Below the pieces are notes generated by a model. It was not told where the DNA came from. It worked only from the letters and a program-made list of their open reading frames with translations, and did not search any database. Of a DNA stretch of 64,000 nucleotides, positions 27,261 to 36,502 are shown in pieces. The translations under genes and the position numbers were made by a program. Each line of letters starts with the position of its first letter. Positions within the stretch are counted from its first letter, which is position 1. Source of the stretch: CBFFRJ01 sp963530515 (GTDB lineage: Bacteria > Pseudomonadota > Gammaproteobacteria > Enterobacterales > Enterobacteriaceae); NCBI GenBank assembly GCA_963530515.1, contig CAUSEC010000007.1, positions 109,932 through 173,931 of the forward strand. The letters run 5' to 3'.

Positions 27261-28067
27261 TTATTTGCCGGAGCCTGCCACGGTTTCACCGTCACGGGTG
27301 AGCCACCACGCGCCCAGAATCGGCAAGGCGGTTGCCAGCATCACCAGCAGAGCCACCACGTTTGTCACCGGAACATCGCGTGGGCGTCCCAGCTGGTTTA
27401 ACAGCCATAACGGCAGAGTCCGTTCATGGCCAGCGGTAAAGGTGGTGACGATGATTTCATCGAACGACAGCGCAAAGGCCAGCATGCCCCCGGCCAGCAG
27501 TGCCGAACCCAGATTGGGCAGCACCACGTAGCGGAACGTCTGCCAGGTGTTCGCCCCCAGATCCATCGATGCCTCTACCAGGCTCCATGAGGTGCGGCGA
27601 AAACGGGCTATCACATTGTTGAAAACCACCACCACGCAGAAGGTCGCGTGCCCAATCACTATCGTAAAAAATCCCGGTTCCAGATTGACCGTTTTAAACG
27701 CCGTCAGCAGCGCCAGCCCTGTCACGATGCCGGGGAGCGCAATGGGTAACAGCAGCAACAGGGAGATGGCATTCCTGCCGAAAAATTCGCTGCGCCACAG
27801 AGCCATTGCAGCAAGCGTGCCAAGAACGAGGGCTATCAGAGTCGCCAGCGCCGCGATTTGAAGTGACAACGTCACGGCATCGAGAATATCTCCCCTCGCG
27901 GCGACCACGCTAAACCACTTGAGCGTCAGCCCCTGCGGCGGAAAACTGAATGCCGCATCCTCGGTATTAAAAGCATAGATGGCGATTATCAATAACGGGA
28001 AATGGAGAAAGATGACGCCACCCCATGCCGCCACTTTGAGTAACCAGGGTGCTCTCTCAGAGTGCAT
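27261..28067 (-). CDS. ydcV: YdcV, ABC transporter permease (polyamine type)
   Basis: A 268-residue inner-membrane permease with six helices of the PotC type. The EAA motif (SLVEASMDLGANTWQTFRYVVLP) at about 165-187 contacts the ATPase. It aligns closely with E. coli YdcV (264 aa). It overlaps the end of ydcU by 11 bp, so coupled translation. With YdcU it forms the channel of the putative spermidine/putrescine importer YdcSTUV. Confidence 0.95.
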   Translation of the reverse strand: MHSERAPWLLKVAAWGGVIFLHFPLLIIAIYAFNTEDAAFSFPPQGLTLKWFSVVAARGDILDAVTLSLQIAALATLIALVLGTLAAMALWRSEFFGRNAISLLLLLPIALPGIVTGLALLTAFKTVNLEPGFFTIVIGHATFCVVVVFNNVIARFRRTSWSLVEASMDLGANTWQTFRYVVLPNLGSALLAGGMLAFALSFDEIIVTTFTAGHERTLPLWLLNQLGRPRDVPVTNVVALLVMLATALPILGAWWLTRDGETVAGSGK

Positions 28068-28989
28068 CGAACGCTCCCAGACGTTTCACGAACGACAAAT
28101 AGAGTGCAATCAACAGGATGGGCACCAGCGTAAAGGCCGCCGCCATCGGCATATTGCCGATCGCCCCCTGCTGGGAATAGACCATGTTGCCAATAAAGAA
28201 GCCCGGCGGCCCCACCAGTTGCGGGACAATAAAATCACCCAGGGTCAGCGAGAAGGTAAAAATCGAGCCCGCCGCCACGCCGGGTATCGCCAGCGGGAGG
28301 ACAACGTAGCGGAAGGTTTGCCGTGGTTTCGCCCCCAAATCCGCCGACGCCTGCAACAGTGACGGTGGTAAGCGTTCAAGTGCGGCCTGTACGGGCAAAA
28401 TCATAAACGGCAGCCAGATGTAGACGAAAACCAGAAAGCGCCCCAGCCCCGAGGTGGATAAGGTGTTGCCACCGATGCCCGGTAGCGTTAGCACCGCCGA
28501 CAGTATCGGCTCCAGCCCCATATGGCTGAGGAACCACTGCGCCACACCGTCTTTGGCCAGCAGCAGTGTCCACGCATAGGCTTTGACGATGTAGCTCGCC
28601 CACATCGGCAACATGACGGCAATGTAGAAGAACGCTTTCCACTTGCCGCTCGTGTACCGCGCCATAAACCAGGCCATCGGAAAGGCCAGAATCGCGCTGG
28701 CAACCGTTACCGCAATCGCCATTGCCAGCGTGCGCACAATGATGTCGTAGTTGGCGGGATTAAACAGCGCCCACAGATTGGCCAGCGTCAGGTCCGGCGT
28801 CACCGACATGGTGAAATCGTCGAAGGTATAGAACCCCTGCCATAAAAGGGTAAGCAGCGAGCCAAAATAGACGATACCAAACCACATCAGCGGCCCGAGC
28901 AGCAGCAGGAACAGACCCAGCGAGGGCTTACGCCAGAAGAAACGGCTCAGACGGCTGGACCTGGGCTGAGCATAAACGCGAGCGTCCAT
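28057..28989 (-). CDS. ydcU: YdcU, ABC transporter permease (polyamine type)
   Basis: A 310-residue permease of the PotB type. I chose ATG 28989 (MDARVYAQPR), one base after the ydcT stop codon, over an earlier start that would lie inside ydcT. The EAA loop is near residues 218-240 (QASADLGAKPRQTFRYVVLPLAIPG). Six membrane helices are predicted. Partner of YdcV. Confidence 0.93.
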   Translation of the reverse strand: MDARVYAQPRSSRLSRFFWRKPSLGLFLLLLGPLMWFGIVYFGSLLTLLWQGFYTFDDFTMSVTPDLTLANLWALFNPANYDIIVRTLAMAIAVTVASAILAFPMAWFMARYTSGKWKAFFYIAVMLPMWASYIVKAYAWTLLLAKDGVAQWFLSHMGLEPILSAVLTLPGIGGNTLSTSGLGRFLVFVYIWLPFMILPVQAALERLPPSLLQASADLGAKPRQTFRYVVLPLAIPGVAAGSIFTFSLTLGDFIVPQLVGPPGFFIGNMVYSQQGAIGNMPMAAAFTLVPILLIALYLSFVKRLGAFDAL

Positions 28990-28990
28990 A

Positions 28991-30004
28991 TCAGGGTGCC
29001 CCCTGCAAACGTACCATCGCCTCACGTGACCAGGAGACCGTCACGGTTTGCCCCGGCCCCAGTGATTCAGGCAGTAATGCATCCGAGAGATTGGCCTGGG
29101 TGACCAGCAGCTTCTCGCCACCCGTCAGTGTTAATTCAAAACGGGTGGCCGCCCCCTGGTACTGCACTGCCTGTACCACGCCCTGCACCTGGATCTCACC
29201 CGGCTGGTTGAGACGAATGTGCTCCGGGCGCAGCGAGTACGCCCCCGGCATGGCGCACAATTTCCCGGCAAGCGTCTCGTCAAAGACGTTGGATGTCCCC
29301 ACGAACCCGGCAACAAACGGCGTGCGTGGGCGAAGGTACAACTCACGCGGGGTATCGACCTGCTCAATTTTGCCGTTGTTGAACACCGCCACGCGATCGG
29401 ACATCGACAGGGCTTCCCCCTGGTCATGCGTAACGAAGATAAAGGTGATGCCGAGATCCTGCTGTAATTTCTTCAGCTCGAACTGCATCTGTTCACGCAG
29501 TTTTAAATCCAGCGCCCCCAGCGGTTCGTCGAGTAACAGCACGCGCGGTTGGTTGACCAGCGCACGGGCGATAGCCACGCGCTGGCGCTGCCCACCGGAG
29601 AGCTGCGATGGTTTACGGGCATGGACAAAATCGAGCGCCACTTTTTCCAGCGCCTGACGTGCGCTGGCATGACGCGTTTTTTTATCGATTCCTTTGACCA
29701 TCAGGCCATAGGCGACGTTGTCGAGAATCGACATATGGGGGAACAGCGCATAATCCTGAAACACGGTATTCACGTCGCGTTCCCAGGGCGGCAGTTCGCT
29801 GGCTTCCCGCCCGAAGATACGAATCGCTCCACCGCTCAGTTGTTCAAATCCGGCAACCAGTCGCAGACAGGTGGTTTTGCCGGAGCCAGATGGCCCCAGC
29901 ATGGAGAAAAACTCCCCGTCGTTCACCACCAGACTGACGCCGTCTACTGCGCGCACGTCACCGTACAGACGCGAGACATCCTGAAATTCTACAGCGTAAG
30001 TCAT
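28991..30004 (-). CDS. ydcT: YdcT, ABC transporter ATPase (polyamine type)
   Basis: A 337-residue ATPase of the PotA/UgpC class. Walker A GPSGSGKTT is at about 38-46, the signature LSGGQRQRVAIARAL near 135-149, Walker B LLLDEPLGALD next to it, and a C-terminal TOBE-type regulatory domain (from about 240). It powers YdcU/YdcV. It follows ydcS after a 17-bp gap. Confidence 0.96.
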   Translation of the reverse strand: MTYAVEFQDVSRLYGDVRAVDGVSLVVNDGEFFSMLGPSGSGKTTCLRLVAGFEQLSGGAIRIFGREASELPPWERDVNTVFQDYALFPHMSILDNVAYGLMVKGIDKKTRHASARQALEKVALDFVHARKPSQLSGGQRQRVAIARALVNQPRVLLLDEPLGALDLKLREQMQFELKKLQQDLGITFIFVTHDQGEALSMSDRVAVFNNGKIEQVDTPRELYLRPRTPFVAGFVGTSNVFDETLAGKLCAMPGAYSLRPEHIRLNQPGEIQVQGVVQAVQYQGAATRFELTLTGGEKLLVTQANLSDALLPESLGPGQTVTVSWSREAMVRLQGAP

Positions 30005-30021
30005 GCTTTACTCCCGACCGA

Positions 30022-31164
30022 TTAACGTCCACCCATAATGGCAATGTAATCCTGCGTCCAGCGGCTATAAGGAACGAATTTGCCGCCCTCCGCGACCGGG
30101 GTTTTCCAGAAGGCGATTTTGTCGAAAAAGCTGTAGCCGTTGGTCTCACATCCTTTCTCGCCCAGCAGGTCACTGGCTTTACACCCTTGCGGGACAACAG
30201 GCAGTGAGCCAAACCAGGCGGCAACATCACCCTGCACTTTCGGAGTCAGCGACCAGTTCATCCATTTGTAGGCGCAGTTGGGGTGTTTGGCCTGCGCGTG
30301 CAGCATAGTGGTGTCCGCCCAGCCGGTGACGCCCTCTTTCGGGAAGACGGTGCCAATAGGCTGATTCTCGCCTTTCAGGGCGTTGGCCTGATACGGCCAG
30401 GCGCTGGAAGCCACCACACCTTCGTTTTTAAAGTCACTCATCTGAACGGTGGTATCGTGCCAGTAGCGGTGGATCAGTCCGTGCTGATCGCGCAGCACTT
30501 TGAGTACCGCCTGATATTGCGCTTCGGTGAGCTGATAGGGATCGTCAATGCCCAGCTGCGGCTGGGTCGCTTTCACGAACAGCGCGGCATCCGCAATATA
30601 AATTGGCCCGTCGTAGGCCTGCACGCGCCCCTGGTTGCTCTTGCCATCCGGCAGATCCTGTTTGACGAAAATCACCGCCCAGCTGTCCGGCGGTGTCGGG
30701 AAAGTCTTCGTGTTGTACATCAGCAGGTTTGGCCCCCACTGATAAGGCGTGCCGTAAACCTTGCCGCCGACGTTGAACCATTCCCCCTTCTCAATACGTG
30801 GATCCAGGGTTTTCCAGTTGGGGATAAGGGCGGTGTTGATCGGCTGGACGCGTTTACCCATGATAAGGCGCAGCGAAGCGTCACCTGAGGCGGTCACCAG
30901 GTCATAGCCGCCTTTTGCCATCAGGCTGACCATTTCATCTGAGGTCGCCGCCGTTTTGACGTTCACCGCACAGCCGCTCTCTTTTTCGAAGGCGGTGACC
31001 CAGTCATAGGCTTTATCGGTTTGCCCGCGTTCGATGTAGCCCGGCCAGGCGATAATATCCAGTCGCCCTTCTCCTTTGCCAATTTCGGTCGGTTCAGCGG
31101 CGTGTGCAGTCACGATGGTCATGCCCAGCGCACCAAGGCAGCTCAGGGCGAATTTCTTGCTCAT
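30022..31164 (-). CDS. ydcS: YdcS, periplasmic polyamine-type binding protein
   Basis: A 380-residue SBP of family 1/PotD type, close to E. coli YdcS (381 aa). Residues 1-22 are a signal peptide (ending TAHA). The mature protein has IIAWPGYIERGQTD and GYDLVTASGDASLR typical of the family. YdcS binds the transporter substrate in the periplasm; the E. coli protein is also reported to have polyhydroxybutyrate synthase activity. First gene of ydcSTUV-patD. Opposite to nothing upstream: ydcR lies on the same strand before it. Confidence 0.95.
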   Translation of the reverse strand: MSKKFALSCLGALGMTIVTAHAAEPTEIGKGEGRLDIIAWPGYIERGQTDKAYDWVTAFEKESGCAVNVKTAATSDEMVSLMAKGGYDLVTASGDASLRLIMGKRVQPINTALIPNWKTLDPRIEKGEWFNVGGKVYGTPYQWGPNLLMYNTKTFPTPPDSWAVIFVKQDLPDGKSNQGRVQAYDGPIYIADAALFVKATQPQLGIDDPYQLTEAQYQAVLKVLRDQHGLIHRYWHDTTVQMSDFKNEGVVASSAWPYQANALKGENQPIGTVFPKEGVTGWADTTMLHAQAKHPNCAYKWMNWSLTPKVQGDVAAWFGSLPVVPQGCKASDLLGEKGCETNGYSFFDKIAFWKTPVAEGGKFVPYSRWTQDYIAIMGGR

Positions 31165-31510
31165 ACGGTTTACTCCTGTCGCAATAAAATGAGCGGCCGC
31201 CCTGCCGTAAAAATATCTCCTGTTTTAAAAATAGACGGCAGCCTGCCGTGTCGAATCACAGCCACAAGAAATTTCGCGATGTTGTGACCGACAGCGCAAT
31301 GTATTAATAAAAGGCAAACCAGAAATCCGTCTTTTGGAGTATAGACAAGGGGTTAGCGGGCGGCGGAAAACCGTGGAAGCTATGCGTATTTCGTATGCGT
31401 GCGCTTCGGGAAAGTGAAGAAAATAATGAAACTCTTCTTTATTTCTTTATCGAGGTTATTTCTAAATAAAGAAGAGAGTGTTCAGAAAATAAGAATAACG
31501 TGTGGCACGT
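31165..31510. other. ydcR-ydcS intergenic region with an AT-rich perfect inverted repeat
   Basis: About 346 bp. CTCTTCTTTATTT at 31432-31444 and AAATAAAGAAGAG at 31464-31476 are a perfect 13-bp inverted repeat with a 19-bp spacer. It begins 35 bp past the ydcR stop and 268 bp before ydcS, so it can be the end of ydcR transcripts or a regulator site for ydcS. The rest must hold the ydcS promoter; I could not recognise a sigma-54 site. Confidence 0.6.
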
Positions 31511-32920
31511 TTATTCCATCATTTCGCGAATTAATCCCGCTAACAAAATAACGCCCCGCTCTTCTCGTTCGCCCCATTGCCAGGACGCATTGAGGCGAAA
31601 GAACGGCGTTGGCTCCCGGGCAGTGGAGAACATCTTGCCCGGCGCAATACTCACCTGATGGGCCAGCGCGCGTTCGCTCAGTTCCCCGGCGTCCAGCGGT
31701 GCAGGTAACTCCAGCCACAAAAAGTAACCACTTTCGTTGCGGTGGATTTTCACTTCCGCCGGAAGATGGCGTAACAGCGCCTGCCAGGCCTGTTGTTTGC
31801 GTTCCGCCAGCGAACGGCGCAAGCGGCGCAGATGGGCGTCATACCGCTGCGTGCCAAGATAATCGACCAGCGCCATCTGGATGGGTGAACTGGTGGAGAG
31901 CGTACTCATCAGCTGTAACTGCTGAATGCGCCGGGCGTGTTTCCCGGCGGCGACCCAGCCGATACGAAACCCGGCGACCAGGCATTTTGAGAAGGAGGAA
32001 CAGTGGAGCGTCATGTCCTGGGTGTCCCAGGCCTTGGCGGGTAGGGGCTTTTCCCGTCCATAATACAGCTCGCTGTAAACATCATCTTCAATCAGCGTGA
32101 CCTTGTGTTCTGTCAGCAGCGCTATCAGCCGGGCTTTCTTTTCCGGGCTAAGGGTGAAACCCAGCGGATTCTGGCTGTTGGGCATCAGCCAGCAGGCTTT
32201 GACCGGATAGGTTTTCAGCGCCTGCTCCAGAGCCACCATTTCAATCCCGTCATGCACGTCCGTCGGTACGCTGAGCGCTTTCAGGCGCAGACGCTCCAGC
32301 GCCTGCAATGCGCCATAGAAACACGGCGTTTCCACAATCACCCAGTCCCCCGGCTCGGTGACGGCCTGCAGGCTGAGGTTAAGGGCTTCCAGCGCTCCGG
32401 CGGTTATCACAATTTCATCAGCGGAAATCTTCATCCCCTGCTGGGCATAGCGCCGGGAGATGGCCTGACGCAGCGCCGCGTTGCCCGGCGGCAGGTTTTC
32501 AATAATGCTGACAGCCGTCGCGCTTTTACTGACGTTGGCCAGCGAGCGGTTGAGCTGCTGGAGCGGAAACAGGCGCGGATCCGGGAACGCTGAACCAAAC
32601 GGCAGAATGGACGCATCGCGGCTCGCCTGCAGAATATCGAAAATATAGGTGTTGATATCGACCGCTTCGTCGCGCTGAACATGGGCGACCGGTGCGGGCT
32701 GAGGGCGATGGGATCGCGGTGCGACATAATACCCCGACTGCGGACGGGCGGTGATGTACCCCTGACTCTCGAGCAGCTGATAGGCGTGGCCGACGGTCAT
32801 AAAACTAAAGCCGCTGCTGGCGACCTGCTCGCGCAATGAAGGCAGCCGTTCACCTGGGCGCCACGCCCCCAGCTCAATCTGCTCGATTATCTGTTTTGCC
32901 AGCTGCTGGTACTTTTTCAT
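31511..32920 (-). CDS. ydcR: YdcR, MocR-type (GntR/aminotransferase fusion) regulator
   Basis: A 469-residue fusion. Residues 1-70 form a GntR winged helix (GERLPSLREQVASSGFSFMTV), and about 90-469 is a fold-type I aminotransferase domain. The PLP lysine is in the SSFSKCLVAGFR stretch near 300. It matches E. coli YdcR (468 aa). MocR proteins sense PLP or amino acids; the neighbouring polyamine operon is the natural target. GGAAGTGA precedes the ATG at 32920. The remains of a second, diverged copy lie beyond the next gene, at 34720-34960. Confidence 0.94.
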   Translation of the reverse strand: MKKYQQLAKQIIEQIELGAWRPGERLPSLREQVASSGFSFMTVGHAYQLLESQGYITARPQSGYYVAPRSHRPQPAPVAHVQRDEAVDINTYIFDILQASRDASILPFGSAFPDPRLFPLQQLNRSLANVSKSATAVSIIENLPPGNAALRQAISRRYAQQGMKISADEIVITAGALEALNLSLQAVTEPGDWVIVETPCFYGALQALERLRLKALSVPTDVHDGIEMVALEQALKTYPVKACWLMPNSQNPLGFTLSPEKKARLIALLTEHKVTLIEDDVYSELYYGREKPLPAKAWDTQDMTLHCSSFSKCLVAGFRIGWVAAGKHARRIQQLQLMSTLSTSSPIQMALVDYLGTQRYDAHLRRLRRSLAERKQQAWQALLRHLPAEVKIHRNESGYFLWLELPAPLDAGELSERALAHQVSIAPGKMFSTAREPTPFFRLNASWQWGEREERGVILLAGLIREMME

Positions 32921-33077
32921 ATCACTTCCACGCTCACTTAAGTCATTCAATTTTATGACAGTGATACATTTTACGCATTTATCATGTAACTGTTATATTT
33001 TGTTAGCGAACGTGCATTGATGTTTTTTGGTGTGATGAATCGTCTGCCATCCACTTCTTAAGATCTCAGGGATCACC

Positions 33078-34706
33078 ATGATTAGCTACTTTGACTTTAA
33101 TGCGCCGACTCTGGCGCAACTGGAACCATTGACAATATTCACTCGCAATGAAGCGACAGAAAAGTACCTGGATGAACGACAGATATCCCAGGAACGTAGC
33201 CATTGTCAGTCCATTCATTTGTTTTGCAAGAAACTGGAGAGCCTGGTCGAGGAATTTAATCAAAATCGCTTCTATCGCAGCCGACTGGTGAATTTTCTCG
33301 AATCAGGTACGGCGCATTTTGTAGAAAACCTTCAGAGGGATTTCCCTGCCGACGAATACCTGAAAGGGTTAACCCGCTATCTTCATACGATCGGTGAACA
33401 GATTGGCATTAACCTGAATTATCCCGTGAATACACGACTGAACCACCTGATTAACAATCTCAGGCTGTCTTTGGAAGAGATTGATTATGATTTATCCCGA
33501 CTTTATCCTCATCGCCCATTCTGGACAATCGGGACGGCGAACTACGGAAAAATATTAATAAATCAACAAAATACTATCGCGCTGATTGATAATCTCACTC
33601 TGCTGAACCAGGAGACTCTCGCTCCGGGCAACATTCTGTTTATCACGGTGCCTGTTTCAAACGAGCAAATTGACGCCTTGTTTGCGCGCCACCGCCCACT
33701 TGTTGTCGTCTATCGTGGTGAAACCGGCATGGTGCTTACTGATGCACCGATACATTCTCTACACCGGGCTGCCTATATGATTCGCTGCGCGGCGGCGAAA
33801 ATCCTGAAAAAACCGCTTGTGAGTAGCGAAGCCGAAAATCTTATGCCCGTGATTGTTGAAGAGATGGAAACATTGGAGCTTTTGTTCGACGAATATGAAA
33901 AAAACCAGTATTACCGACGTGATGAAAAAATTAAAACCCGTTTTATCTATGAAAAAATTAAACGTTTGCAGCTAAAAGTGATGCACCTGCATTTTGAGCA
34001 TCGCGGCGATGTCCGGAAACTCGGTTTTGATTTAGAGCAACTCGCCGATAATTTTAACCGTTTTGATGAAAAAGCCGCCTCGATCAGCCAACTCCCCCAG
34101 ACAATCATTCAGGGCATCAACAATATCACCAGCAATAGCAATCTTTATCGGGTTAGCAACGATGTACTGTTTAATGAAAACAATCTGACCGCAGGGTTGC
34201 TTACCTGGTTGAAAGCTAGCTTACCGCCTGTATATTTTACTGTTCTACAGGAAGAACCCATTGCAAATGGTAGAAGTGATATTTCGATCCACACTGGCCG
34301 AGACCGAATCAGCGTCATTGAATCTAAATTGGTACAGATGCATGCAAAAGCCTCTGATATACAGAAAAAAATTAAAGACGGTGTTTTTCAACTCTATATC
34401 AAATACTCGGATGCCGTTGTGCAGTCTCGGAATATGCCGCCAGAAATGTTTCTTGTACTGTTCTGTTTTAACCCTAAATATCAGGTGATAAGGGAAAATA
34501 TTGTAACCGCTTTGGAGGAACTTACCGGGGAACACAGCCGCCTGACCATCATCCGGTTGGATGACCCAACTAACTCATGGTTTCGTTTTCGCTTGCAGGA
34601 GTCGGGTGGACAGTTTCCGGATAAGATTGTCGATATCAATTTAGTGATTGCTTCTCTAAGAACGCAGGACAACGGTGATGAAAAGCACGGGAAATACCGC
34701 CGTTGA
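33078..34706 (+). CDS. Orphan protein with PD-(D/E)xK nuclease signature
   Basis: A 542-residue protein not recognised as any named family. The C-terminal third shows a restriction-endonuclease-like pattern: D401 in GRSDISI, then E415-S-K417 in ISVIESKLV after 13 residues, and a helix with a glutamine (GVFQLYIKY) near 436-444. The first 390 residues are mostly helical, with charged segments, no membrane helix and no ATPase motif. The gene is visibly AT-rich compared with its neighbours and is flanked by ydcR on one side and ydcR remains on the other, so it was probably acquired. A stand-alone defence or DNA-processing nuclease is inferred. Start ATG 33078 with AGGGA upstream. Confidence 0.75.
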   Translation: MISYFDFNAPTLAQLEPLTIFTRNEATEKYLDERQISQERSHCQSIHLFCKKLESLVEEFNQNRFYRSRLVNFLESGTAHFVENLQRDFPADEYLKGLTRYLHTIGEQIGINLNYPVNTRLNHLINNLRLSLEEIDYDLSRLYPHRPFWTIGTANYGKILINQQNTIALIDNLTLLNQETLAPGNILFITVPVSNEQIDALFARHRPLVVVYRGETGMVLTDAPIHSLHRAAYMIRCAAAKILKKPLVSSEAENLMPVIVEEMETLELLFDEYEKNQYYRRDEKIKTRFIYEKIKRLQLKVMHLHFEHRGDVRKLGFDLEQLADNFNRFDEKAASISQLPQTIIQGINNITSNSNLYRVSNDVLFNENNLTAGLLTWLKASLPPVYFTVLQEEPIANGRSDISIHTGRDRISVIESKLVQMHAKASDIQKKIKDGVFQLYIKYSDAVVQSRNMPPEMFLVLFCFNPKYQVIRENIVTALEELTGEHSRLTIIRLDDPTNSWFRFRLQESGGQFPDKIVDINLVIASLRTQDNGDEKHGKYRR

Positions 34707-34719
34707 GACAAAAACGCAC

Positions 34720-34960
34720 GGCAAGCGCCGCAGGTAGGCGTCATAACGCTGCGTCCTGAGATAATCCACCAGTGCCATCTGGATAGGCGAACTGGTGGAC
34801 AGTGTGCTCATCAGTTGTAGCTTTGGATGCGATGCACGTGTTTCTCTGGCTGAGGGTAACTGGCTGTTGGGCATTAGCCAGCAGGCTTTGACCGGGTACG
34901 TTTTCAGCGCTTCCAACGCGCCGGCGGTAATGACTTTTTCATCGCCCTCTCCCTGCCCTG
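34720..34960 (-). pseudogene. Decayed second copy of ydcR
   Basis: The minus strand encodes, in order, pieces of YdcR: VITAGALEAL, then ALKTYPVKACWLMPNSQ, then LQLMSTLSTSSPIQMALVDYL. Internal segments are deleted between them. A sample of 83 bases of the last block differs from the intact ydcR in about 13 positions, so the copy is not recent. A 13-base stretch ATGTAACTGTTAT is also shared upstream of both copies, so the promoter region was included. Not translatable as a functional protein. Confidence 0.88.
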
Positions 34961-35095
34961 AAACGGGTATATCAGATGTAACAAAATAGCAGAAAAAATG
35001 TAACTGTTATGGTTAAATTTCACATTATTGCGTCTGATAGTTCATTTTTTGCCGCTTTACCATAACAGGCACAACGATTGACTCTGAGGTTGTGC

Positions 35096-36502
35096 ATGTT
35101 TGGTCTTGATGCGTTTCACCTGGCGAGGATCCAGTTTGCCTTTACGGTCTCCTTCCACATTATTTTCCCGGCGATCACCATCGGTCTTGCCAGCTATCTG
35201 GCGGTACTGGAAGGGTTGTGGCTTAAAACCCGCAATCCGGTCTGGCGATCGCTTTATCATTTCTGGTCGAAAATCTTCGCCGTTAACTTCGGTATGGGCG
35301 TGGTCTCCGGGCTGGTCATGGCCTACCAGTTCGGTACCAACTGGAGCGGGTTTTCCCAGTTTGCGGGCAGCATAACCGGCCCGCTTCTCACCTATGAAGT
35401 GCTCACCGCTTTCTTCCTGGAGGCGGGTTTCCTGGGGGTGATGCTGTTTGGCTGGCGCAAAGTTGGCCCAGGATTACATTTTTTTGCCACCTGTATGGTG
35501 GCGCTGGGCACCATCATCTCCACCTTCTGGATCCTGGCGTCGAACAGCTGGATGCAGACCCCGCAGGGCTACGAGATAGTCAATGGCCAGGTGGTGCCGG
35601 TGGACTGGTTTGCGGTGGTCTTTAATCCGTCCTTCCCGTATCGCCTGTTCCACATGTCTATTGCAGCGTTTCTCAGCAGCGCGCTTTTCGTCGGGGCTTC
35701 TGCGGCCTGGCACCTGCTGCGCGGCAATAATACGCCAGCCATCAGAACCATGTTTTCGATGGCACTGTGGATGACGCTCATCGTGGCCCCGATTCAGTCG
35801 ATGGTCGGCGATATGCACGGGCTGAACACCCTTAAGCATCAACCGGCAAAAATAGCCGCGATTGAGGGGCACTGGGAGAACGTACCGGGCGAGCCTACGC
35901 CGCTGCTGCTGTTTGGCTGGCCGGACATGGAGCAAGAGCGCACCCGCTACGGGCTGGAAATTCCCGCACTGGGCAGCCTCATCCTCACCCATAGCCTGGA
36001 GAAACAGGTGCCTGCGCTCAAAGAGTTTGCGAAAGAAGACAGGCCCAACGCCACCATTGTCTTCTGGTCATTTCGACTCATGGCCGGGCTTGGCATGCTG
36101 ATGATCCTGATGGGCGCGGTGGCCCTGTGGCTTCGCTACAGACAGCGTTTGTATCACTCCCGTCCCTTTTTGTGGTTTGCCCTGCTGATGGGACCCTCCG
36201 GGTTAATTGCCATTCTGGCCGGTTGGGTCACCACCGAAGTGGGTCGTCAGCCGTGGGTGGTGTATGGCTTACAGCGCACCGCCGATGCGGTATCCGCCCA
36301 CGGTGATATGCACATGAGCGTGAGTCTGCTCGGATTTATTGTCGTCTATACCTCGGTATTTGGCGTCGGTTACAGCTACATGGTGCGGTTAATTAAAAAG
36401 GGGCCGCAGGACGACGAAACCTTTCCCGGCGAAGACGATGGTCGCCCTGCGCGCCCGCTCTCTGCTGCCAGCACTGACTTTATGACCCAGGAGAAGCTGT
36501 AA
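35096..36502 (+). CDS. cioA: Cytochrome bd-type quinol oxidase subunit I (CIO type)
   Basis: A 468-residue subunit I. The ATG at 35096 has TGAGGT 5 bp upstream; an upstream TTG at 35078 is not favoured. Visible are the b-haem histidine in SFHIIFP (residue 21), the invariant GRQPW motif in the second half, and about nine helices. The periplasmic Q-loop is short and the protein shorter than E. coli CydA (522 aa), as in cyanide-insensitive oxidases CioA. It oxidises ubiquinol and reduces oxygen without pumping. cioA-cioB overlap by one base (TAATG). Not part of the E. coli backbone at this place; inserted between ydcR and rlhA. Confidence 0.93.
   Translation: MFGLDAFHLARIQFAFTVSFHIIFPAITIGLASYLAVLEGLWLKTRNPVWRSLYHFWSKIFAVNFGMGVVSGLVMAYQFGTNWSGFSQFAGSITGPLLTYEVLTAFFLEAGFLGVMLFGWRKVGPGLHFFATCMVALGTIISTFWILASNSWMQTPQGYEIVNGQVVPVDWFAVVFNPSFPYRLFHMSIAAFLSSALFVGASAAWHLLRGNNTPAIRTMFSMALWMTLIVAPIQSMVGDMHGLNTLKHQPAKIAAIEGHWENVPGEPTPLLLFGWPDMEQERTRYGLEIPALGSLILTHSLEKQVPALKEFAKEDRPNATIVFWSFRLMAGLGMLMILMGAVALWLRYRQRLYHSRPFLWFALLMGPSGLIAILAGWVTTEVGRQPWVVYGLQRTADAVSAHGDMHMSVSLLGFIVVYTSVFGVGYSYMVRLIKKGPQDDETFPGEDDGRPARPLSAASTDFMTQEKL

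Noticed and set aside
34656..34916. An 86-codon minus-strand reading starting MEALKTYPVKACW
   Set aside because: It is made of joined fragments of ydcR and antisense of the orphan gene end; annotated as a pseudogene instead.
34680..35095. Insertion sequence ends beside the ydcR remnant
   Set aside because: I found no terminal inverted repeats or transposase piece; only ydcR homology is visible.
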